DNA from: Flavobacterium sp. Leaf82
Lineage (GTDB): Bacteria > Bacteroidota > Bacteroidia > Flavobacteriales > Flavobacteriaceae
Length of the DNA stretch: 64,000 nt
Direction of reading: 5' to 3'
Assembly (NCBI RefSeq): GCF_001422725.1
Contig: NZ_LMMA01000033.1
Span: 1-64,000 of the forward strand
This document shows positions 33,379 to 41,380 of the stretch, one piece after another; positions within the stretch are counted from its first letter, which is position 1; each line of letters starts with the position of its first letter. The notes under the pieces are model-generated. The model was not told the DNA's origin and did no database searches. It saw nothing but the letters and a program-made list of their open reading frames with translations. The position numbers and the translations under genes are program-made.

Positions 33379-34062
33379 TTACATTGTAAATCTAAAACCA
33401 ATTCCATGAAGGTTTTCTATAGAAATACCTTTTTCATTGATTAAAATTTTACGCAGACGTGAAATGAAAACATCCAGACTTCGTCCCATAAAATAATCAT
33501 CGGTTCCCCAAAGCGAGGTTAGGATTTGTTCTCTTTTTAAAACCGAATTCTTATTATCCAGAAATAATTTCAATAATTCGGCTTCACGTTGTGTAAGACT
33601 GATTTTTTCATTTTCATTAAAAAGAATAAAATTGTTTGTATCAAACTGATATTTACCAATTTCATAAACAGATTTGTCTACAGGAATACTCTTTTGTGAA
33701 CGCTTTAAAAATATTTCAATTTTCAATAATAATTCTTCAATACTAAAAGGTTTAACCAGATAATCATCTGCACCAAGTCGCAAACCTTTAATGCGATCTT
33801 CTTTTAAGGTCTTAGCCGATAGAAAGATAATCGGAATGTCAGTATTTATTTTTCTAACTTCAGTTGCCAATTCAAAACCATCCATTTTTGGCATCATAAT
33901 ATCGAAGATACAAATGTCAAAATTCTCTTTTTTAAAAGTTTCTAGACCTAATTTACCGTCACAGCAATGAACAACCTGATAGTTGCTTTGTTCCAGATTA
34001 TCTTTGGTTAAAAACGCCAGAGTCTCGTCGTCTTCGGTATAAAGTATTTTGAATTGTTTCAT
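33379..34062 (-). CDS. OmpR-family response regulator
   Basis: A 227-residue protein. The receiver domain has acidic residues DD at 11-12 and phospho-acceptor Asp54 (CIFDIMMPKMDGF), with Lys in VKPFSIEELL. The C-terminal winged-helix DNA-binding domain is at ~130-227 (LTQREAELLKLFLDN, SLDVFISRLRKIL, GIGFRF). It forms an operon with the histidine kinase, overlapping it by 4 bp. The regulon is unknown; the neighbouring DUF1573 and L,D-transpeptidase genes hint at envelope control. Confidence 0.93.
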   Translation of the reverse strand: MKQFKILYTEDDETLAFLTKDNLEQSNYQVVHCCDGKLGLETFKKENFDICIFDIMMPKMDGFELATEVRKINTDIPIIFLSAKTLKEDRIKGLRLGADDYLVKPFSIEELLLKIEIFLKRSQKSIPVDKSVYEIGKYQFDTNNFILFNENEKISLTQREAELLKLFLDNKNSVLKREQILTSLWGTDDYFMGRSLDVFISRLRKILINEKGISIENLHGIGFRFTM

Positions 34063-35321
34063 TTTTTATAAGGAATTGACAAAGTTATAGTAATGCCATT
34101 TGTAAGGTTATTTCCGACTTTTATTTTCCAGTTATGCAAGTTGCAAATTTCTTTTACATAATACAAGCCCAGTCCAAAACCATTTACTTCATTGCTTTTC
34201 TCATTTTGAGCACGATAGAATTTATCAAAGATAAAGGAAATATTTTTTGGAGAAATTCCGATTCCGTTATCGATAAATTCCAGTTTTAAAGTCGAATTTT
34301 CGGGTGCAATTCCAATTATGATTTCCGGTTTCTCATTGCTGTACTTAATAGCATTATCCAGTAAATTATAAACCAGATTTGAAAAATGAAAAATATCGGT
34401 TTCTATTTGATATTCCTTTGAAAGTGTTTCTATTTTAATAGAAGCTTCAGGATATTTCAACAAAATATTTTCGATAGTTTCCTCAATAATCGGCACAATT
34501 AAAACCGTTTCTTTTTTTAATTCTAAAGGCGCATAATCTGATTTAGCAATATTTAAAATCTTCTCAATATGATTGTTCAGTTTATGACTCTGATTGATAA
34601 TAATATTGGTATAGGTATGAAGTTTTTTATCGTCTTTAATGGGGTTTTGTTCACTTAAATATTTCGATGCAATTAGTATAGAAGACAAAGGGGTTTTGAA
34701 TTCATGCGTCATATTATTGATAAAATCCCTTTGCAATTCAGAATATTTTTTTTGCTGCAAAAGTGTAAAAATCGAATATACATAAATCAATAAAATAAGA
34801 ATTAATGCAATCGAAAGTACAAACCAAAATCGCATTGAACTAAATAAATAAGTTGTTTCGTTAGGAAAACGAATAGCAAAATAATACACTAAGTTTTTAT
34901 GCTTTGGAAAAGAAACCGTTCTTTTAGCTTTTTCTTTTTCAGAAAACGAGATGTACTTTCCATAAACCATTTCATCACTTTGGCAATTGTACATTGCGTA
35001 TTCAAAATCAGTTGTAATATTCATTTTTTTAAACTCTGATCTCAAATAAAACTCTAAAACATCAGGTTCAAAATCGTTCTGGATATTTACAATATAATAA
35101 TCGTTTGAAATTTTTTGAACAGGGTTCAGACAAGATGATTCGTGGTCTTTTCCTTCATATAATTTTCTGGCAACTTCCAGTAAAGCAATGTTTGCTTTCT
35201 GACTCAGTTTTTTTTGTTCTAAAGTAAAGGCCTCTTTCGTCCAAAGCAATTGTGCGACCAATATGCTAATAATGGCTACAAGTCCCAGAAGGATAATACT
35301 ATTGAGTTTATTTATTTTCAA
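34059..35321 (-). CDS. Membrane sensor histidine kinase
   Basis: A 420-residue protein with two membrane helices (about 8-26 and 164-186) flanking a ~135-residue periplasmic sensor region containing three Cys (64, 113 and nearby). The dimerisation helix has INNMTHEFKTPLSSIL with His206 as phospho-acceptor. The ATPase domain shows NLLDNAIKYS (N box), DNGIGIS, FDKFYRA and GFGLGLYYV. The response regulator is translated from the 4-bp overlap. A TAAATTTG box lies upstream (minus strand, 35359-35352). Confidence 0.93.
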   Translation of the reverse strand: MKINKLNSIILLGLVAIISILVAQLLWTKEAFTLEQKKLSQKANIALLEVARKLYEGKDHESSCLNPVQKISNDYYIVNIQNDFEPDVLEFYLRSEFKKMNITTDFEYAMYNCQSDEMVYGKYISFSEKEKAKRTVSFPKHKNLVYYFAIRFPNETTYLFSSMRFWFVLSIALILILLIYVYSIFTLLQQKKYSELQRDFINNMTHEFKTPLSSILIASKYLSEQNPIKDDKKLHTYTNIIINQSHKLNNHIEKILNIAKSDYAPLELKKETVLIVPIIEETIENILLKYPEASIKIETLSKEYQIETDIFHFSNLVYNLLDNAIKYSNEKPEIIIGIAPENSTLKLEFIDNGIGISPKNISFIFDKFYRAQNEKSNEVNGFGLGLYYVKEICNLHNWKIKVGNNLTNGITITLSIPYKK

Positions 35322-35351
35322 GAAAACGGTATTTTAGAGTGTAATATTAAT

Positions 35352-35359
35352 CAAATTTA
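35352..35359 (-). promoter_or_regulatory. -7 promoter box for the two-component operon
   Basis: Plus-strand CAAATTTA is TAAATTTG on the minus strand, 30 bp before the kinase ATG. Confidence 0.4.
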
Positions 35360-35434
35360 GGTTTAAAAACAGCGATTAACAAGTCATTAACAAAGATTTG
35401 AAAGTGGTTAACAGCAATTAGGATTTGTCTGAAT

Positions 35435-35442
35435 TATCTTTG
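35435..35442 (+). promoter_or_regulatory. -7 promoter box for the DUF1573 gene
   Basis: TATCTTTG fits TAnnTTTG, 41 bp before the ATG at 35484, divergent from the kinase promoter. Confidence 0.4.
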
Positions 35443-35483
35443 TAAAACAAAATCTGAACTATAAACCATTAATATCTATAACT

Positions 35484-35900
35484 ATGAAAATGATTAAAAT
35501 TTCGATGTTAGCTTTAGCTTTAAGCTTAATGTCTTTTTCAGCAATTGCACCGATCAAATCGATCGCTACTGAAACAAAAATTGAAACAACAACAGCTTCT
35601 ACAATTATCTGGAAAGCAGAAACTATCGATGTAGGTCAAATTCCGCAAGGAACACCAAAAGCAATTGTTTACGAATTTAAAAATACAGGAAAAACTGCAG
35701 TTGTAATTACAAATGTTCAGGGATCTTGTGGTTGTACTGCGACAGATTATACAAAAGAGCCAATTTTACCTGGTAAATCGGCTAAAGTTACAGCAACTTA
35801 CAATGCAGCAAATAAAGGAGGTTTTACAAAAACAGTTACTGTAACAACAAGTGCTGAAACTGCTCCAAAAATTCTTACTTTAAAAGGGACAGTAATTTAA
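35484..35900 (+). CDS. DUF1573 (ASH-like) exported protein
   Basis: A 138-residue protein with a signal peptide (LALALSLMSFSAIA) and a DUF1573 Ig-like domain at ~42-138: IWKAETIDVGQIPQGTPKAIVYEFKNTGKTAVVIT, VQGSCGCTATDY and a KAKVTATYNA strand pattern. The CGC turn is characteristic of the family. It is small and abundant in Bacteroidota, with unknown function. Divergent from the two-component operon, it may belong to its regulon; that is inference. A terminator follows. Confidence 0.9.
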   Translation: MKMIKISMLALALSLMSFSAIAPIKSIATETKIETTTASTIIWKAETIDVGQIPQGTPKAIVYEFKNTGKTAVVITNVQGSCGCTATDYTKEPILPGKSAKVTATYNAANKGGFTKTVTVTTSAETAPKILTLKGTVI

Positions 35901-35927
35901 AAATAAAGGTTGGTTATAAAGTGGCAG

Positions 35928-35952
35928 CTCCGGATATGTAATGTATCCGGAG
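35928..35952 (+). terminator. Hairpin terminator after DUF1573
   Basis: CTCCGGATA and TATCCGGAG form a 9-bp stem with a 7-nt loop followed by a T run. Confidence 0.88.
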
Positions 35953-36063
35953 TTTTTTTATGCTTTTTTATGAATGAAATATAAGATTTAAAAGGCAATA
36001 TTATTTTTTTGGGAAATGCTTTGTTTTGAGTAAAACTTTTCTATTTTTATTAAAAAAAAGATT

Positions 36064-37644
36064 ATGAAAATTTTGCATTTGCTTGTAGCTGTTGTGCTTC
36101 TTTTAAGTGTTATTTCCTGTAATAAAAAGGCAGAAAAGAAAGAGGGAGAATTAAAAAATGCTTCAGAAAAAGCGATTCCTGAACTTAAACTTACAATCGA
36201 CAGCGTTGGTATCACTTCATTTTATCAAACATATCCTAAATTGATTAAATTTCAGAATGAAGTTTTGGCTTTATACAAGAAAAATAAATCAACTCAATTG
36301 TGGCTGGATAATAAAGGTGTTGTAGAATACGGAAATACTTTATTCAATAAATACAAAGGATTAGAGCAGGAAGGTTTGAAAGCAAATTTTCCTTATAACG
36401 AAAATATCAATCCTATTTTTGAACATACGGCAGAAAACAAACTATCAAAATCAGATACAGATTTGATGATTAGCAACCTGTATTTTTATTATGTTCAGAA
36501 AGTTTCTGGTGTAGACGAAAAAACAACAAGATCATTAGAATGGCTTTTACCTCGAAAAAAAGTCAATTATCAGGTTTTTTCAGATTCCATTTATAAAAAA
36601 ACGACTATCAGTGACGACAAAAAAAGTAAAATGTTCAGTCAATATTACAAACTTCGTGACGCACTTCATAAATACAGGGAAATTGAGAAAAAAGGAGGTT
36701 GGAAAACTATTGAAACTGATGAAGATTTTAAAAGTCTGAAACTTGGAGATTCTGTTGCTGCAATTGGTCAAATTAGAGAAAGACTTTATATCACGGGAGA
36801 TCTTAAAGAGAATAGTAAAAGTAATATTTGTGATTCGACATTGATAAAAGGGATCAGAAGTTACGAATTGCATCACGGATTAACGCCAAAAAACACCATT
36901 TTACCGGAGCATATTGCTGAATTGAACATTCCGGTTTCGGATAGAATTAAAACCATAATTGCTAATATGGAACGTTGCAGATGGATTGATCCTGAACTTG
37001 AAAAAGGTAAAGAATACATCGAAGTTAATATTCCTGAATTTAGATTGTATTTAATCCGCAATCATGAAATCGCTTTTGTTTCGCCGGTTGTAGTAGGAAA
37101 AGCAATGACAAAAACGGTGGTTTTTAGCGGAATGATGAATAATATTGTCTTTAGCCCGTATTGGAACGTGCCTCCAAGCATTATCAAAAGTGAGATAAAA
37201 CCCGGAATGGCTAAAAACAAAAATTATTTGGCTCAGAAAAACCTGGAATGGAATAATGGTGCTGTTCGTCAGTTACCGGGAAAAAATAATTCGCTTGGTT
37301 TGGTGAAGTTTTTATTTCCAAACTCGAATAATATTTATTTACATGATTCTCCGGCAAAAAGTTTGTTCGAAAGAGAAAACAGGGCTTTTAGTCACGGTTG
37401 CGTTCGTGTAGGGAAACCCAGAGATTTAGCAATCGAATTATTAAAACAAGATCCTAGTTGGACTCCGGCGAGAATTGATAAAGCGATGAATGCCGGTAAA
37501 GAAAGCTGGTATACGCTAAAAAAGAAAGTTCCGGTTTATATAGGTTATTTTACCGCTTGGGTAGATCGTGACGGAAATTTGAACTTTTATAAAGATGTTT
37601 ACAAAAGAGATGAAAGTTTAATAAAACTATTAACTGAAGAATAA
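36064..37644 (+). CDS. L,D-transpeptidase (YcbB/LdtD-like) lipoprotein
   Basis: A 526-residue protein. The signal ends V-I-S-C (Cys19), indicating a lipoprotein. Residues ~45-270 contain a scaffold and peptidoglycan-binding-like region (TLIKGIRSYELHHGLTP). The YkuD domain (about 315-460) has EVNIPEFRLYLIRNHEIAFVSPVVVGK, HDSPAKSLFERENRAFSHGCVRV, with Cys446 as the catalytic residue and His444 nearby. It makes 3-3 cross-links or attaches proteins to peptidoglycan. It is isolated between DUF1573 and a convergent NlpC/P60 hydrolase. Confidence 0.93.
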   Translation: MKILHLLVAVVLLLSVISCNKKAEKKEGELKNASEKAIPELKLTIDSVGITSFYQTYPKLIKFQNEVLALYKKNKSTQLWLDNKGVVEYGNTLFNKYKGLEQEGLKANFPYNENINPIFEHTAENKLSKSDTDLMISNLYFYYVQKVSGVDEKTTRSLEWLLPRKKVNYQVFSDSIYKKTTISDDKKSKMFSQYYKLRDALHKYREIEKKGGWKTIETDEDFKSLKLGDSVAAIGQIRERLYITGDLKENSKSNICDSTLIKGIRSYELHHGLTPKNTILPEHIAELNIPVSDRIKTIIANMERCRWIDPELEKGKEYIEVNIPEFRLYLIRNHEIAFVSPVVVGKAMTKTVVFSGMMNNIVFSPYWNVPPSIIKSEIKPGMAKNKNYLAQKNLEWNNGAVRQLPGKNNSLGLVKFLFPNSNNIYLHDSPAKSLFERENRAFSHGCVRVGKPRDLAIELLKQDPSWTPARIDKAMNAGKESWYTLKKKVPVYIGYFTAWVDRDGNLNFYKDVYKRDESLIKLLTEE

Positions 37645-37653
37645 AAAAGTTTT

Positions 37654-37731
37654 GCCACGAATTGCATGAATTAACACGAATGATTTATAATTCTAAGATA
37701 AAAATTATTGAAAATTGGTGCAATTCGTGGC
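37654..37731. repeat. GCCACGAATTGCA palindrome
   Basis: A perfect 13-nt inverted repeat (37654-37666 and 37719-37731) between the convergent L,D-transpeptidase and NlpC/P60 genes. The CCACGAATT word is shared with the repeats at 26890 and 43746. Confidence 0.75.
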
Positions 37732-37739
37732 TAAAAAAA

Positions 37740-38243
37740 TCAAGGCAATACATTAATACACTTGTAATAACGTTTGCTGTAATGGTCTGAGTCCAGATCG
37801 CTAATAGTTACGCTTCCGGCTTTTCCGGATGAGGCGTGTATAAATTTTGAATGCATACCGTTTGCCTCACAAATGATCCCGAGATGTCCAATAATGGTTT
37901 TGTCTTTATAACCATAAAAAACTAAAATATCACCAACTTTAAAGTCTTCAGGAGCTAACTTGGTTCCTATGTTTTTAAAACCACCTGAACTTCTTGGTAA
38001 AGTGACACCATAATTTTTAAAAACATAATTTACGAAGCCAGAACAATCAAATCCTTTTTTAGGGTCATTTCCTGCATATAAATAAGGTATTCCCAGATAT
38101 TGTTTTGCGTAAGTAACAATAGAATCCCGATCTATTTTTTTTTGTGCCTGAATTGTTGTCAATACCGGTTTGTTTTCTTCTTTTATAAAAAAAGAAGTGC
38201 ATAAAACAGTAGCTGTAAATGTTATATATAAGGTTAATTTCAT
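37740..38243 (-). CDS. NlpC/P60 (C40) peptidase
   Basis: A 167-residue exported protein. A hydrophobic N-terminus (residues 1-20) is followed by QYLGIPYLYAGNDPKKGFDCSGFVNYVF, where the Cys is the nucleophile, then GDILVFYG and GHLGIICE with the catalytic His, and KFIHASSGK. These enzymes cut gamma-D-Glu/diaminopimelate bonds in peptidoglycan stem peptides. It lacks an SH3 or LysM targeting domain. Convergent with the L,D-transpeptidase gene. Confidence 0.93.
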   Translation of the reverse strand: MKLTLYITFTATVLCTSFFIKEENKPVLTTIQAQKKIDRDSIVTYAKQYLGIPYLYAGNDPKKGFDCSGFVNYVFKNYGVTLPRSSGGFKNIGTKLAPEDFKVGDILVFYGYKDKTIIGHLGIICEANGMHSKFIHASSGKAGSVTISDLDSDHYSKRYYKCINVLP

Positions 38244-38462
38244 TTTATAAAGTTGCTGTAAGATTTAATTTATAAAGATATATCCATGCTTTTGAAAATC
38301 AAAGCAATGTTTTGCCAAGGAAATTTTGATTGCAGAATAAGAACGGAAGATACGTCTTTTTATTTTGGTGTTTTTTTATTGCTTTTTGATGTTTTAGTAT
38401 CTTTCTATATGTTGTTTTTCGGATATATTTGTGAATCGTATTTATATTTTAACAAATAAATT

Positions 38463-39557
38463 ATGTTTCTCAAAAAAATATCATTTTTAATTTCGTTTTT
38501 GCTGATTTCAATTGTTTCGGTTTCACAAAGCAAAACAAATACTTTTCTTTATCAGGGGCGCGTAGAAAAACTTGAAAACAACACTGTAGTATTAATTGGG
38601 ACAGCTTCTTCGGTTTCGTTTAATTTTATAGGAAACGAATGTTCGATTTCATTGCAAAGTATAGATTCATGGGAACATCATAATTATGTTTCACTGGTTT
38701 TAGACGGGAAATATATAGGTAAGTTAAGAATCGAAAAAGGTGCAGCACAATCTTTCCCAATAAAACCAACTACGAATAAAAAAGTACATACACTCGAAAT
38801 TTATAAAACTACAGAAGCTCATAGCGGCGGAATTTTATTTGCGGGAACAACAGCAAAACTAACTTCGATTACAGCTAAAAAGAAAAAGAAAATCGAATTT
38901 ATAGGAGATTCGATTACTTGCGGAGCAGCAAGTGATCCATCTGATATTCCGTGTGATAAAGGAGAATATTTTGATCATCACAACGGTTATTATGCTTATG
39001 GTCCAGTACTTTCGAGAGCGATTGGCGTCGATTATTTGATGAGTTCTGTTTCCGGAATCGGAATGTATAGAAACTGGAACGACGAGAATAAAGACGAAGC
39101 AATTATGCCTGACGTTTATGAGAATTTGTATTTGACCAAAGACAATTCTAAGCCTAAATATGATTTTGCTTTTCAGCCCAATATTATCAGTATTGCTTTA
39201 GGAACCAATGATTTTTCCGGAGGAGATGGTAAAAAAGAGCGTTTGCCTTTTAATCCGGAAAAGTACGTTTCGAATTACATCAATTTTATAAAGATGTTGT
39301 ACAAACATAATCCAAATGCTCAAATTGTGATTACAAACAGCCCGATGGTTGGCGGCGAAAGAGCTGTTGTTTTTGAGGATTGTCTGAATAAAGTAAAAGC
39401 AGCTTTTGAATCTGATAAAATACATAAACCAATTTTGATTTTCAAATTCAAACCAATGACTCCAAATGGTTGTGGCGGGCATCCTGATGTGGCTGATCAT
39501 AAGGTTTTAGCGAATGAATATGCTCCGTTTTTAAAAAAGTTGCTAAATGAAAAATAA
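38463..39557 (+). CDS. SGNH/GDSL carbohydrate esterase (CE2-like)
   Basis: A 364-residue exported protein with a signal peptide (LISIVSVSQS). Residues ~25-140 are a beta-sandwich (LENNTVVLIGTASSVSFNF, YVSLVLDGKYIGKLRIEKG), as in the CE2 N-terminal domain. The SGNH hydrolase part has IEFIGDSITCGAASD with the catalytic Ser, ALGTNDFSGGDG, and GCGGHPDVADHK with Asp and His. It likely removes acetyl groups from plant polysaccharide such as acetylated glucomannan or xylan. It overlaps the next esterase gene by 11 bp. Confidence 0.88.
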   Translation: MFLKKISFLISFLLISIVSVSQSKTNTFLYQGRVEKLENNTVVLIGTASSVSFNFIGNECSISLQSIDSWEHHNYVSLVLDGKYIGKLRIEKGAAQSFPIKPTTNKKVHTLEIYKTTEAHSGGILFAGTTAKLTSITAKKKKKIEFIGDSITCGAASDPSDIPCDKGEYFDHHNGYYAYGPVLSRAIGVDYLMSSVSGIGMYRNWNDENKDEAIMPDVYENLYLTKDNSKPKYDFAFQPNIISIALGTNDFSGGDGKKERLPFNPEKYVSNYINFIKMLYKHNPNAQIVITNSPMVGGERAVVFEDCLNKVKAAFESDKIHKPILIFKFKPMTPNGCGGHPDVADHKVLANEYAPFLKKLLNEK

Positions 39558-40938
39558 TATATTTAAGTTTGTTTTCATTCTGATGATTTCCAGTACTATG
39601 ATGGCAAACGTTACACTTCCGAATATTTTTGGCGATAATATGGTTTTACAACGCAACTCTGAAGTTAAGATTTGGGGTTGGGCAAATCCAAAAGAAGAAA
39701 TCAAATTGGTTTCGAGCTGGAACAATCAGGAATATAAAGTGGTTGCGAACAATCAGGCACAATGGGAACTGCATATTAAAACTCCAGAAGCCGGCGGACC
39801 TTACACCATTTCTATAAAAGGATATAATGAAGTTGTGCTAAAAAATATTTTGATTGGCGAAGTTTGGGTTTGTTCCGGACAATCGAACATGGAAATGTCT
39901 GTAAGTTGGGGAATTGATAATGGCGAAGAGGAAATGAAAAACGCCACAAATCCTAATATTCGGTTTTTTACAGTTCCAAAATTAACTGCAACATCTCCTC
40001 AGAATAATCTATCAGGAAACTGGACAGAATCGACTCCGGAAACCATGAAAAACTTTAGCGCCATTGGTTATTTTTTTGCCAAGCGTTTGAGAGAAGATTT
40101 AAAAAATGTCCCAATCGGATTAATTTCTTCGAACTGGGGAGGAACTCCAGCTGAAATCTGGATGCCGGAAGAAGTCGTTCAGAATGATCCTGTTTTATTA
40201 GAAAATGCCAAAAAACTAAACGAACAAGAATACGGTCCACGCCAACCCGGACGTGCTTATAATGCGATGATTTATCCGTTTGTAGGTTTTAAGATTGCCG
40301 GAACGCTTTGGTATCAGGGCGAATCGAATGTTGGTTCTTTGGTGTATGATCAAACATTATCGGCTTTGATTACTTCCTGGAGAAAAGCTTGGAAGTATGA
40401 ATTCCCGTTTTATTTCGTTCAGATTGCACCTTATAAAACCGGTTCGAATAACTTCTCGAATGTTACGGTAAGAAATTCTCAAAGAAAAGTCCTGAAAAAG
40501 GTTCCTAAAACCGGAATGGTGGTGATAAGTGATATTTCGGATACTATAGATATTCATCCAAAAAATAAAAAATCAGTTAGCATTCGTTTGGCGAATTTGG
40601 CTTTGGCTGAAACTTATCCCGAAGTTTCGAGACTAAATTCTAATTTGGTAAACGGCCCACTTTTTAAGGACGTAAAGATTGATAAAAACAAAGTAATCGT
40701 TTCGTTTGATTTCTCAGATGGATTGCATTTCAAAAATAAAATCTCAAATCAGTTTGAAGTGGCTGGAGCCGATGGAGTTTTCTATCCCGCTGAGGCTTCG
40801 ATAAAAAATAATGAGGTGATTTTGACAAGTAAAAAAGTTGTAAATCCTGCAAAAGTGAGATTTGCTTGGGGAAATACAATTCAGTCGGATTTGTTTAATA
40901 AAGCAAATTTACCGGCTTCTTGTTTTGTTACGGAGTAA
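39547..40938 (+). CDS. Sialate O-acetylesterase-like (SASA) esterase
   Basis: A 463-residue exported protein. The signal peptide covers residues ~1-20 (SSTMMANVTLPNIF). A beta-rich N-terminal part (NMVLQRNSEVKIWGWANPKEEI) precedes the SGNH-type esterase with VCSGQSNMEMS (Ser nucleophile), SSNWGGTPAEIWMP, GTLWYQGESNV and VVISDISDTIDIHPKN (His/Asp). In a plant-polysaccharide setting it more likely deacetylates glycans than sialic acid. The start lies inside the previous gene, so the two esterases are cotranslated and probably act together. Confidence 0.9.
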   Translation: MKNNIFKFVFILMISSTMMANVTLPNIFGDNMVLQRNSEVKIWGWANPKEEIKLVSSWNNQEYKVVANNQAQWELHIKTPEAGGPYTISIKGYNEVVLKNILIGEVWVCSGQSNMEMSVSWGIDNGEEEMKNATNPNIRFFTVPKLTATSPQNNLSGNWTESTPETMKNFSAIGYFFAKRLREDLKNVPIGLISSNWGGTPAEIWMPEEVVQNDPVLLENAKKLNEQEYGPRQPGRAYNAMIYPFVGFKIAGTLWYQGESNVGSLVYDQTLSALITSWRKAWKYEFPFYFVQIAPYKTGSNNFSNVTVRNSQRKVLKKVPKTGMVVISDISDTIDIHPKNKKSVSIRLANLALAETYPEVSRLNSNLVNGPLFKDVKIDKNKVIVSFDFSDGLHFKNKISNQFEVAGADGVFYPAEASIKNNEVILTSKKVVNPAKVRFAWGNTIQSDLFNKANLPASCFVTE

Positions 40939-41031
40939 GAGGGATTTTAGATTTTAGAATGTAGATTTTAGATTTTTTTGCCCACGGATTTTACTGATGT
41001 AACGGATTGATGCGTATTTTTTGTTTGCGTT

Positions 41032-41180
41032 TGTCAGGCTGAGCGGAGTCGAAGCCCCACAAAGTGAAACACAAAGTTTGTCATCCTGAGGAACGAAGGA
41101 TCACACTAGAAACTCCTCACAGTAATTCGCCAATCTTTGTCGATCTTCTTGTGTGTCCTTCGACTTCGCTCAGGATGACA
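41032..41180. repeat. TGTCATCCTGAG inverted repeat
   Basis: TGTCATCCTGAG (41079-41090) and its perfect complement CTCAGGATGACA (41169-41180), extended imperfectly by GAACGAAGGA and TCCTTCGACTTCG. A third related unit, TGTCAGGCTGAGCGGAGTCG, begins at 41032. The structure resembles dispersed Bacteroidota palindromes. Confidence 0.75.
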
Positions 41181-41218
41181 GGATTGTAGGAAATCCATAT
41201 GAGAAAAAAGTTCTTTTA

Positions 41219-41315
41219 GCAACGTTCGCGTGAGGGATAGAAGAGTAAAGCCCACAGCCTGACGAAGGAAGTGCGAGGACTTGAAACGAATAGCCCGACC
41301 CGGAGGGACACGCCC
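41219..41315 (-). repeat. GC-rich element, core-hairpin family copy C
   Basis: A GC-rich block in AT-rich DNA. On the minus strand it reads GGGCGTGTCCCTCCGGGTCG, then GGCTATTCGTTTCAAGTC, a central segment, and TTTACTCTTCTATCCCTC. GCTATTCGTTTCAA and CTTCTATC line up with the flanks of copy B, linking the element to that family although the centre is different. Confidence 0.5.
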
Positions 41316-41380
41316 AAAATATTAAACTTAGCAACTTAGAGCCTCAGAACCTTAGCACCTTTAAAAAAACTATCTAACCA

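Larger units (their letters stand above)
40939..41380. other. Repeat-filled intergenic region before GH3
   Basis: 442 bp without a gene. In order it contains a CCACGGATT-type fragment (40980-41010), the CATCCTGAG palindrome (41032-41180), the GC-rich element copy C (41219-41315) and a run of TTAGCAAC/TTAGAGCC/TTAGCACC words (41328-41361). Nothing protein-coding was found. Confidence 0.6.
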
